From contig NZ_CP026362.1 in NCBI RefSeq assembly GCF_004116955.1, positions 62,001-126,000 of the forward strand: a stretch of DNA of 64,000 nt. The letters are read 5' to 3'. Below are positions 39,758 through 46,512 of this stretch, in pieces (positions within the stretch are counted from its first letter, which is position 1; the number at the start of each line of letters is the position of its first letter). Made by a program: the position numbers and the translations under genes. The stretch is from Bacillus vallismortis. GTDB lineage: Bacteria; Bacillota; Bacilli; Bacillales; Bacillaceae. Under the pieces are notes generated by a model that saw nothing but the letters and a program-made list of their open reading frames with translations, did no database searches and was not told the DNA's origin.

Positions 39758-39850
39758 GCAGTGAAACACTTCTAACTAATGAATGGATTAAAGGCTGACG
39801 GTATTTACGGGCCAGCTGCAAAAGCAAAACTTGAAGCGAAATTAAAATAA
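39758..39850 (+). pseudogene. Decayed endolysin tail, copy C
   Basis: Reads AVKHF, a TAA stop, then LMNGLKADGIYGPAAKAKLEAKLK and TAA. It is a third copy of the PG_binding_1 end seen at 34900-35004 and 35419-35513. It lies at the right edge of the island, before truncated yvaG. Confidence 0.75.
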
Positions 39851-39871
39851 AATAAACCCATTCTGTTGGAA

Positions 39872-40088
39872 TACGATGGTGAATTCGCTGTATCCTGGTG
39901 AAAACCTGACTGTTCAAGAAGCTGAGGCGCGTTTTATGAAAGAACATCGGCCGACATCCATCATGCAAAGACTGATCCGTCCGGAGGAAATTGCCCACTT
40001 CGTTACACTTTTAAGCAGCCCGCTTTCCTTCGCGATCAATGGCGCGGCGCTTCGTGCGGACGGCGGTTTGGTCCGCAGTGTCTTTTAA
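39872..40088 (+). pseudogene. yvaG: Truncated short-chain dehydrogenase YvaG (C-terminal third)
   Basis: Only about 70 residues survive: NSLYPGENLTVQEAEARF, RPTSIMQRLIRPEEIAHFVTLL, and FAINGAALRADGGLVRSVF, the substrate-loop and C-terminal strand of a classical SDR. The GxxxGxG cofactor site and YxxxK active site are missing. In strain 168 yvaG is the gene next to ssrA, in the same relative orientation. The island has replaced its 5' two thirds. No ribosome-binding site is visible before the first ATG (39876). Confidence 0.8.
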
Positions 40089-40114
40089 ACCTCTTCCTGA
40101 GGAGAGGTTTTTTT
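40086..40114 (+). terminator. Terminator after yvaG remnant
   Basis: AAACCTCT(T)CC pairs with GG(A)AGAGGTTT around TGA, then TTTTT. Confidence 0.8.
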
Positions 40115-40124
40115 GTGAAAACCT

Positions 40125-40174
40125 TTGTATTCAGAAAAGCGAAACGATATAATATGTAATATATTGCATATTAC
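40125..40174 (+). promoter_or_regulatory. Promoter and inverted-repeat operator of the EamA/GntR operon
   Basis: TTGTAT (40125-40130), a 17-nt spacer and TATAAT (40148-40153). A perfect inverted repeat GTAATAT-N5-ATATTAC (40156-40174) covers the expected transcription start. A site of this form and place suits autorepression by the GntR protein encoded downstream (inferred). Confidence 0.7.
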
Positions 40175-40192
40175 CTATCAGGAGGGTGCGCA

Positions 40193-41140
40193 TTGGCGAC
40201 TCAAAAACAACGGATATACGGTTTTTTTATGGTTATAGTCGGAGCTGCATTTTGGGGGTTATCTGGGACGGCTGCCCAGCATTTGTTTGAAACAAGTGAT
40301 GTGTCGGTGGAGTGGCTTGTCACCGTGCGTTTGCTTTTATCAGGTGTACTTCTGTTGATGCTGATATGTGCCGGCAAAAACAGACGTGCTGTGTGGGGGA
40401 TATGGAAGGATAAGAAATCGGCTATCCAGCTGATTGTTTTCGGGATTGCTGGCATGCTGGGCGTTCAGTATACATTTTTAGCTTCGATCGGAACCGGAAA
40501 TGCTGCTGTGGCTACGCTGTTACAGTATTTGGCGCCCGTTTTGATTATGCTGTTTTTGCTTGTGACCCGGAAGAATTCCTTTCAGTTAGCGGATATGTTC
40601 GCGCTTGTGCTGGCTTTGGGAGGCACTTTTTTACTGCTGACCAACGGCAATGTCAATCAATTAACCGTCTCGTCTTTATCTGTGATATGGGGACTGCTTT
40701 CTGCCGCGGCTTTGGCCTTTTATACGCTGTACTCCAGCTCTCTTTTGAAAAAGTGGGGTTCTGCTCTCGTGGTTGGCTGGGGAATGCTGATCGGAGGCAT
40801 TGGCATGAGCTTTATCCATCCCCCATGGGACGTTGATATGCAGGGATGGACAGTGTCTGCGAGCTTATTAGTCGGTTTTATTGTGATCTTCGGAACGCTA
40901 TTGGGTTTTTATATGTATTTGACAAGCTTGAAATACTTATTCCCGCAAGAAGCGAGCATGCTTGGGTGCACTGAGCCGGTTGCGGCAGTGGCATCCTCCA
41001 TTCTGTGGCTCGGCGTGTCCTTCGGATTATATCAAGCGCTAGGGGCGGCGTGTATTTTGGTGATGATTTTTGTTTTATCGCAAAAGAAGAGCACGGGCAA
41101 AACAGCGGCGCTAAAAAAACAAACCAATATTCAGAGGTGA
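40193..41140 (+). CDS. EamA-family (DMT) transporter
   Basis: A 315-residue permease with ten predicted helices in two EamA repeats (first starting GFFMVIVGAAFWGLSGTAA, second starting LSVIWGLLSAAALAFYTLYSS). Members export or import small metabolites such as amino acids; the substrate here is unknown. It uses a TTG start with GGAGGG 7 nt upstream. The next gene, a GntR regulator, begins 4 nt after its stop, so the two form an operon behind the operator at 40156. In strain 168 the SMR transporter yvaE and TetR gene yvaF occupy this place. Confidence 0.87.
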   Translation: MATQKQRIYGFFMVIVGAAFWGLSGTAAQHLFETSDVSVEWLVTVRLLLSGVLLLMLICAGKNRRAVWGIWKDKKSAIQLIVFGIAGMLGVQYTFLASIGTGNAAVATLLQYLAPVLIMLFLLVTRKNSFQLADMFALVLALGGTFLLLTNGNVNQLTVSSLSVIWGLLSAAALAFYTLYSSSLLKKWGSALVVGWGMLIGGIGMSFIHPPWDVDMQGWTVSASLLVGFIVIFGTLLGFYMYLTSLKYLFPQEASMLGCTEPVAAVASSILWLGVSFGLYQALGAACILVMIFVLSQKKSTGKTAALKKQTNIQR

Positions 41141-41144
41141 TTTT

Positions 41145-41801
41145 ATGCCAATCCCATCAAATATCTCGAAACCTGTCAGACAAACTGCTAAAACGATTGC
41201 ATTGGAACAAATTCAAAAATGGATCGTGGAAGGCATTCTTGCTCCCGGCGAAAAAATCAATGACGACGAGTTAGCGAAAGCGCTGGGCATCAGCAGAACG
41301 CCGGTTAGAGAAGCTCTGCAATTATTGGCGGTACAAGGCTTTGTTGAAATGTCACCGGGAAGAGAAACAAGAATCTCACAAATTGAAAAAAACGATGTGT
41401 TTAAGGTGTATCCGCCAATGGCGGCTCTCCAGTCCACCGCTGTCGAACTGGCAATGGAAAACATCCAGCCATCCCATTTGGAAGAGATGGCTGCGATCAA
41501 TCAGCAAATGAAGGTGGCGATTGACCGAAATGAAATCTATGAAGTGCTTGGGATTGATAAAGCGTTTCATGATGTCATGATTGATACGGCCGATAATGAA
41601 TATATCCGCAATTTCACATCCGTTCTTCATATGCATATTCTTCGGCTCGAATATCTTTTTTTTGAATCGCCGCAAAATTCGATTGAAGAACATGAACAAA
41701 TTATTCAGGCATGTAAAGAGAAGGATCGGAAAAAAGCATCAGAGCTGACATACAGCAACTGGATCAAGCCGATTCAGGATATTTCGGATAAATTGAGGTA
41801 A
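41145..41801 (+). CDS. GntR-family (FadR subgroup) transcriptional regulator
   Basis: A 218-residue regulator: a winged helix-turn-helix at about residues 15-80 (ALEQIQKWIVEGILAPGEKI and ALGISRTPVREALQLLAVQGFVEM) and a C-terminal FCD ligand-binding domain (about 90-215), with metal/ligand histidines expected at DKAFHDVMI, HMHILR and EEHEQII. It is translationally close to the EamA gene and probably controls it through the inverted repeat at 40156-40174. The ligand is unknown. Confidence 0.87.
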   Translation: MPIPSNISKPVRQTAKTIALEQIQKWIVEGILAPGEKINDDELAKALGISRTPVREALQLLAVQGFVEMSPGRETRISQIEKNDVFKVYPPMAALQSTAVELAMENIQPSHLEEMAAINQQMKVAIDRNEIYEVLGIDKAFHDVMIDTADNEYIRNFTSVLHMHILRLEYLFFESPQNSIEEHEQIIQACKEKDRKKASELTYSNWIKPIQDISDKLR

Positions 41802-41806
41802 AGCAG

Positions 41807-41835
41807 GCAGAGACGGTACGGTCTCTGCTTTTTTT
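41807..41835 (+). terminator. Terminator of the EamA/GntR operon
   Basis: GCAGAGAC (41807-41814) pairs with GTCTCTGC (41821-41828), followed by seven T. Confidence 0.88.
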
Positions 41836-41906
41836 GCGTTTTTGGGACATACTAAAGCTGATAAACGGGAAGAGTTCTGTACATTCATCGAAAAGGATTT
41901 TGTCAA

Positions 41907-43805
41907 ATGAACAAAACTGCTGGGAACAATCAAAGAACCATGCCAAGCATCGTGAAGGATGCGTTTCGCATTCGCGCGACCCCTTTTCCTTGGAAAAAGG
42001 CGATTGGGTCAGGCGTCGCTTCAGGAATTCCTGTGCTGGTCGGCGCACTGGCGGGCCGCACGGATTATGGATTAATTGCAAGCATCGGGGGCTTTGTTTA
42101 TTTATACGCGGGTGGAGAATCGTACAAAAAACGCGCTTTGAAGCTGCTTTTGGTTTCTCTTGGAATCGCCTTCTCATTTGGATTGGGGACGCTTTTGTCC
42201 GGGACGGTTTGGGGGATGGCAGCTGTCCTGGGGCTGATCGGCGCAACGGCGATGTTTATTTTTAGCGCACTCGGTATACAAGGCCCTGCGCCGATGTTTT
42301 TTGTCCTTGCTTTTTTGGTCAGCTCCGGAATGCCAGCCGATCCTTCACAAACGCTGTTCAGAGCGGGATTGACGTTTCTTGGCGGCATTTTCGCCACGGG
42401 CATCTCCTTAAGCGGCTGGCTATGGAACAAACATGGACCGGAGAGGGCGGTGCTGCAAAAAACATATCACCAGCTGGCATCATGTCTTTCTGCGGTTGGC
42501 ACGAAGGACTTTCATAACACGCAGCATCAAACGGTGCTTATGCTCAGAACAGCTCGTCAAACCGTTCTCAGGAAAGGGAACTGGAGAAAAAAATCGCAGC
42601 ATGATGAACGCTTTTTCCGCCTGCTCGAAAAAGCTGATGACATGTTCCTTGCCATTATTCATTTTTCAGCTGAAACGCCAGATGGAGAGACGGCACAAAT
42701 TGAAAAAGCGCTCCGACAAGCCGGAGATACGCTGGGGCATGCCCGTGATTGCAGTGCGTTTGAAATCAAGGAACATGAATCTGAGCCAAGACGGAAGCTG
42801 TTTGAAGAAATCAATGAGGCTTTGCGGATAGCATCAGGACGGTTTGATGAGCAGCTGGGCGGGGAACCGGGCCGCCTGCCAGGACCTTTTTTCTTTTTGA
42901 GAAATGCTTTTGGCTGGCAGTCTCCGGTTTTGATACGTGCGTTACAGTACGGGATCGTCCTGATTACCGCCGATCTGTTTGCTCTGGCATTCGGCTTTGC
43001 GCGTTCCTATTGGATTCCGCTTTCGGCAGCAGCGGTCATGCTTGGCGCAACTGTGGTTTTGACGCTTCACAGGGCCATTCAGCGCTCAATTGGAACCGTG
43101 ATCGGTGTTGGGCTGGCAGGCGCCATTCTGTTTGTTGAGCCAGGCGGTATTTATATTGCGTTTTGTATTGCAGTGCTGCAATTTCTGCTTGAGATGATGA
43201 TTGTCCGCAATTATGCGCTGGCGGTTCCTTTTTTGACCGCAAATGCGCTTGTCATTACAGAAAGCATGCATGGCGGCGCGGATGTGGGTTATTTTATGAT
43301 AGCGAGGCTGACCGATGTAGCAGTCGGCAGCATTATTGGGCTATTGGGAACGATCCTTTTATGGAGACGGTTTTCAACGAAACGGCTGCCTGAACTGATG
43401 CGGGATGTGATCCGGCTGGAAGGGCAGTTTATGGAGAAACTGTTAACCGGTCAGAAAGCAGACGAACACAAGTTGCGGGTGAGCCTGGTCAGGCTTCGGG
43501 ACGCGTATGACAAGGCGCTTGGGGATTTTCCTCAGACAAATGTGGATAAGCTCTGGCCTGCCATTTCCGGTGTTCAGCACTTAGGTTATTATTTACTCTC
43601 GGCCCAAGCCCATCATCGGCCGCCTGCTCCGTTTTCTGAAGAAAAGATCAACCTGCTGCGGTCTTTTTTTGAACAGGCTGAGAGATCCGCTTTGTTGAAA
43701 AGGATGCCGGCGGACATACAAGTGCCGCATGTTTCTTATTACCCGCGGATCAGCAATGAGCTTTCCGTACTTTATTTAGGCTTGAAGACAGCTTTTGAAA
43801 AATGA
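41907..43805 (+). CDS. yvaC: FUSC-like integral membrane protein YvaC
   Basis: A 632-residue protein of the aromatic acid exporter/FUSC type. There are two sets of helices: about 28-150 (start WKKAIGSGVASGIPVLVGALAGRTDYGLIASIGGF) and about 335-470 (ALQYGIVLITADLFALAFGF through VGSIIGLLGTILLW). Cytoplasmic helical regions of about 170 residues follow each set. The family includes PET and YccS/AaeB-like proteins, some of which export aromatic acids; no function is shown for YvaC. It is a monocistronic gene between the GntR terminator and azoR2. Confidence 0.87.
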   Translation: MNKTAGNNQRTMPSIVKDAFRIRATPFPWKKAIGSGVASGIPVLVGALAGRTDYGLIASIGGFVYLYAGGESYKKRALKLLLVSLGIAFSFGLGTLLSGTVWGMAAVLGLIGATAMFIFSALGIQGPAPMFFVLAFLVSSGMPADPSQTLFRAGLTFLGGIFATGISLSGWLWNKHGPERAVLQKTYHQLASCLSAVGTKDFHNTQHQTVLMLRTARQTVLRKGNWRKKSQHDERFFRLLEKADDMFLAIIHFSAETPDGETAQIEKALRQAGDTLGHARDCSAFEIKEHESEPRRKLFEEINEALRIASGRFDEQLGGEPGRLPGPFFFLRNAFGWQSPVLIRALQYGIVLITADLFALAFGFARSYWIPLSAAAVMLGATVVLTLHRAIQRSIGTVIGVGLAGAILFVEPGGIYIAFCIAVLQFLLEMMIVRNYALAVPFLTANALVITESMHGGADVGYFMIARLTDVAVGSIIGLLGTILLWRRFSTKRLPELMRDVIRLEGQFMEKLLTGQKADEHKLRVSLVRLRDAYDKALGDFPQTNVDKLWPAISGVQHLGYYLLSAQAHHRPPAPFSEEKINLLRSFFEQAERSALLKRMPADIQVPHVSYYPRISNELSVLYLGLKTAFEK

Positions 43806-43823
43806 GTTGTGTAAGAGTGAAAG

Positions 43824-43876
43824 AATCTTTAATTCGAGATATATCACTTGAAAGTAATTTTTGTTGTCCTTATAAT
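43824..43876 (+). promoter_or_regulatory. azoR2 promoter with MhqR-type operator
   Basis: TTGAAA (43848-43853), a 17-nt spacer and TATAAT (43871-43876). Upstream, 43824-43841 reads AATCTTTAATTCGAGATA, close to the MhqR consensus tATCTcgaAtTCgAGATa. azoR2 is a known MhqR target in B. subtilis, so quinones should induce it. Confidence 0.7.
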
Positions 43877-43963
43877 AAAGTATAAGAGAGACAGAATAAT
43901 GATAAAGCATCTGTATGATAATAATGAATGTGTGATTTTTTAAAAACGAAAGGGCTGGTAAAC

Positions 43964-44599
43964 ATGGCAAAAGTATTGTATATTACTGCTCATCCTCATG
44001 ATGAAGCAACATCTTACAGTATGGCAACAGGCAAAGCATTTATTGAATCTTACAAAGAAGCGAATCCAAATGATGAAGTTGTACATATTGATTTGTACAA
44101 AGAAAATATTCCGCACATTGACGCGGACGTTTTCAGCGGCTGGGGCAAGCTGCAATCAGGCACAGGCTTTGAAGAGCTTTCTGAAGGCGAAAAAGCAAAA
44201 GTCGGACGTCTGGGAGAGCTTAGCGATCAATTTGCGTCTGCTGACAAGTATGTATTCGTTACTCCTTTATGGAACTTCTCATTCCCGCCTGTGATGAAAG
44301 CGTACCTTGATTCTGTTGCTGTTGCAGGAAAATCATTCAAATACACTGAACAAGGTCCTGTCGGCTTGTTAACTGATAAAAAAGCAATCCATATTCAAGC
44401 ACGCGGCGGCTACTATTCAGAGGGCCCTGCGGCTGAAATGGAAATGGGCCACCGCTACATCGGCATCATGATGAACTTCTTCGGCGTACCATCCTTCGAT
44501 GGCATTTTCGTAGAGGGACATAATGCGGAGCCTGATAAAGCACAACAAATCAAAGAAGACGCGATTGCGCGCGCGAAAGAAGCAGGAAAAACGTTTTAA
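43964..44599 (+). CDS. azoR2: FMN-dependent NADH azoreductase AzoR2 (YvaB)
   Basis: A 211-residue flavodoxin-fold reductase. The FMN phosphate loop is in [13 protein letters not shown] near residues 7-20, [16 protein letters not shown] (near 100) is a family signature, and [12 protein letters not shown] contacts the flavin. It reduces azo bonds and quinones with NADH and takes part in the response to catechol and 2-methylhydroquinone. ATG 43964 follows AAAGGG; the longer frame starts without a site. The MhqR operator upstream fits its known control. Confidence 0.93.
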   Translation: MAKVLYITAHPHDEATSYSMATGKAFIESYKEANPNDEVVHIDLYKENIPHIDADVFSGWGKLQSGTGFEELSEGEKAKVGRLGELSDQFASADKYVFVTPLWNFSFPPVMKAYLDSVAVAGKSFKYTEQGPVGLLTDKKAIHIQARGGYYSEGPAAEMEMGHRYIGIMMNFFGVPSFDGIFVEGHNAEPDKAQQIKEDAIARAKEAGKTF

Positions 44600-44601
44600 T
44601 G

Positions 44602-44640
44602 AAAAGGTCTCCCCTGATCAAAAGGGGAGGCCTTTTGTTT
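44602..44640. terminator. Bidirectional terminator of azoR2 and iolW
   Basis: AAAAGG(T)CTCCCCT pairs with AGGGGAG(G)CCTTTT. It lies between the two convergent genes and touches the iolW stop. Confidence 0.85.
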
Positions 44641-45685
44641 ATTGCTCAAGTATAATGGTTCGTTTTTCTTCACTGCTTTTCATCGCGGCTTCAATGATGC
44701 GGATGACATCAATTCCTTCCTCAGCGGTGACAGGCAGTGCGGCGCCTTCCCGAATGCTTTCCGCTATTTTGCGGTAATAGGTAAGGTAGGAGCCGTTTAC
44801 CGAAGGGATGGTTTCTGTTTTTTTATTCTGGCCATGAATGGTTGTCAGCTGTCCGTAAAACGCCGGATCATCCGCACCCCAGCTGTCATCCTCCGGTTTA
44901 CTTCCCGCTCTGAGTGCGGCTTCCTGTCCATCAATGCCGTATTTGATAAAGCTGGAATGCTGTCCATGGATTTGATAACGAGGTCCGTTTGCCGGAACGA
45001 TTGATCCTCCATAAAGAATCGCTTGGAGTTTGCCGTAATCCATCATTACATGAAAATAATCAACAGCTTCGGCGTTTTCACGCTGGACCATCACGTTCGC
45101 CGTAACAGCTTTTGGCATCCCGAACAAATGCAAGGTTTGGTCTATGATGTGGGAGCCGAGATCATACAGCGTGCCGGTTGCGGCTCCTTCTTTTTCACGC
45201 CACCGCTCTTGAACCTCGGGTTTGTAGCAGTCATAGGAGACTAGATATGTATTGATTTCTTCAAGTGATTTGTCCTCAATCAGCTTTTTAATGGTTAAGA
45301 AATCATTATCCCAGCGTCTATTATGGTATACACTTAACAATACACCTTTGCCATCGGCAGCTTGTTTTAATTTTTCCCCTTCTTCAGCTGTCGCTGTCAT
45401 CGGCTTTTCCATCACAACATGTTTTCCGGCCTGAATGCAAGCCATAGCGTGCTCGAAATGAAGGCCGCTCGGGGTGGTGACAATGACTAGCTCAATGGCC
45501 GGGTCATTTGTTATTTCCTCCAGTTCATGCACAACGTCAGCATCCGGGAAATCCCGTTTCACTTCTTCAGTCCGCGATGTCATGACTTTGCTGATATGAT
45601 ACTCATCCAGAACAGCAAGCAGCGGCGCGTGAAAAACGGAACCGGACAGTCCGTACCCTAATATCCCAACCTTTATCGTATCCAC
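44639..45685 (-). CDS. iolW: scyllo-Inositol dehydrogenase (NADP) IolW (YvaA)
   Basis: A 348-residue Gfo/Idh/MocA oxidoreductase. The N-terminal Rossmann fold begins VGILGYGLSGSVFH (GxGxxG, near residue 6), the EKPMT motif near residue 93 supplies the conserved Lys-Pro, and the active-site segment GTLYDLGSHIIDQ has the catalytic His. YvaA is known as IolW, an NADP-dependent reductase of scyllo-inosose. GTG 45685 is chosen because AGGAGAG lies 8 nt upstream; an in-frame ATG at 45715 has no clear site. Confidence 0.9.
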   Translation of the reverse strand: MDTIKVGILGYGLSGSVFHAPLLAVLDEYHISKVMTSRTEEVKRDFPDADVVHELEEITNDPAIELVIVTTPSGLHFEHAMACIQAGKHVVMEKPMTATAEEGEKLKQAADGKGVLLSVYHNRRWDNDFLTIKKLIEDKSLEEINTYLVSYDCYKPEVQERWREKEGAATGTLYDLGSHIIDQTLHLFGMPKAVTANVMVQRENAEAVDYFHVMMDYGKLQAILYGGSIVPANGPRYQIHGQHSSFIKYGIDGQEAALRAGSKPEDDSWGADDPAFYGQLTTIHGQNKKTETIPSVNGSYLTYYRKIAESIREGAALPVTAEEGIDVIRIIEAAMKSSEEKRTIILEQ

Positions 45686-45782
45686 TTTTCTTCTCTCCTT
45701 TAAAAGCGTTTTCACAAGAGGTATATACCCTTCCGATCAAATGGTAAAACCCAACTGATTCATTTTTTTGCCGCGGCAAACT

Positions 45783-45811
45783 TAGACAACAGTTTAGACA
45801 ATCAGTATAAT
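45783..45811 (+). promoter_or_regulatory. Promoter of csoR
   Basis: TAGACA (45783-45788), a 17-nt spacer and TATAAT (45806-45811), about 32 nt before the start codon. Confidence 0.6.
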
Positions 45812-45842
45812 GGGAATTAATATAAGAAACAGAGGTGTACGC

Positions 45843-46148
45843 ATGGAGAAGCATAACGAACATAAAGCATTAAACCATAAAAGCTCGAAGGAAAAGGATC
45901 AAATCACAAACCGGCTGAAGCGGATAGAGGGACAGGTCAGAGGCATTCAAAATATGGTGGAAAATGATAGATATTGTGTAGACATTCTGGTGCAGATTTC
46001 TGCAGTTCAGGCGGCAATGAAAAATGTGGCGCTCCACTTGCTCGAGGACCACGCCCATCATTGTGTAGCGGATGCCATCAAAAGCGGAGACGGGGAACAT
46101 GCTATTTCTGAGCTTTTGGACGTATTTAAAAAGTTCACAAAGTCATAA
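45843..46148 (+). CDS. csoR: Copper-sensing repressor CsoR
   Basis: A 101-residue all-helical CsoR/RcnR-family repressor. The Cu(I) ligands of the family are all present: Cys45 (DRYCVDIL), His70 and Cys74 (LLEDHAHHC). The N-terminal NRLKRIEGQVRGI helix contacts DNA. Copper binding releases it from the copZA operator. ATG 45843 follows GAGGTG and gives the known length. copZ and copA lie directly downstream behind a CsoR-type operator. Confidence 0.95.
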   Translation: MEKHNEHKALNHKSSKEKDQITNRLKRIEGQVRGIQNMVENDRYCVDILVQISAVQAAMKNVALHLLEDHAHHCVADAIKSGDGEHAISELLDVFKKFTKS

Positions 46149-46159
46149 AGGTTTTTTTA

Positions 46160-46189
46160 TTGTAATACCCTACGGGGGTATGGTAGGAT
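46160..46189 (+). promoter_or_regulatory. copZA promoter with CsoR operator
   Basis: TTGTAA (46160-46165) and TAGGAT (46184-46189), 18 nt apart. The spacer holds the G-tract palindrome ATACCC-TACGG-GGGTAT (46165-46181), which is the known form of the CsoR operator. Confidence 0.8.
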
Positions 46190-46222
46190 GAAAGCAGAAA
46201 GAATAAACCAGGAGGAATTCTT

Positions 46223-46432
46223 ATGGAACAAAAAACATTGCATGTAGAAGGAATGTCTTGCCAGCACTGTGTCAAAGCAGTGAAAACGAGCGTAGGAGAA
46301 CTGGACGGCGTCAGTGCTGTTGATGTCAATCTGGAAGCGGGAAAAGTCGATGTTTCGTTTGATGCCGGCAAAGTATCAGTCAAAGACATTGCGGATGCAA
46401 TTGAAGACCAAGGCTATGATGTAGCCGATTAA
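46223..46432 (+). CDS. copZ: Copper chaperone CopZ
   Basis: A 69-residue heavy-metal-associated domain with the Cu(I)-binding GMSCQHC motif near residues 10-16 and the beta-alpha-beta fold ending in [12 protein letters not shown]. It carries Cu(I) in the cytoplasm and hands it to the two N-terminal domains of CopA. AGGAGG precedes the ATG. It is 80 nt upstream of copA, with a hairpin and a second operator-like palindrome between. Confidence 0.96.
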   Translation: MEQKTLHVEGMSCQHCVKAVKTSVGELDGVSAVDVNLEAGKVDVSFDAGKVSVKDIADAIEDQGYDVAD

Positions 46433-46442
46433 TTGAAGGTAT

Positions 46443-46462
46443 CGCGCCTATATGGAGGCGCG
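46443..46462 (+). terminator. Hairpin between copZ and copA (possible attenuator)
   Basis: CGCGCCT (46443-46449) pairs with AGGCGCG (46456-46462), followed by a T-rich but interrupted tract (GTATTTCTTTCATTTTT). It could partly end transcription and keep CopZ in excess over CopA; this is inferred. Confidence 0.5.
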
Positions 46463-46480
46463 GTATTTCTTTCATTTTTA

Positions 46481-46499
46481 TATACCCCCCGGGTGTATA
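46481..46499 (+). promoter_or_regulatory. Second CsoR-like palindrome, upstream of copA
   Basis: TATACCCCC-C-GGGTGTATA is a near-perfect palindrome with the same C/G tracts and flanking TA as the operator at 46165-46181. It ends 13 nt before the copA start. No clear -10/-35 pair accompanies it. Confidence 0.5.
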
Positions 46500-46512
46500 T
46501 AAAGGAGTGAGT

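Noticed and set aside
34080-39880. Attachment-site direct repeats of the ssrA 3' end
   Set aside because: I looked for a second copy of GGTTCGACTCCCACC near the right edge of the island (39850-39880) and in between and found none, so no att pair is claimed.
41834-42265. Overlapping 143-codon and 160-codon frames at the start of yvaC
   Set aside because: Shadows of the long conserved yvaC frame, without ribosome-binding sites or recognisable domains.
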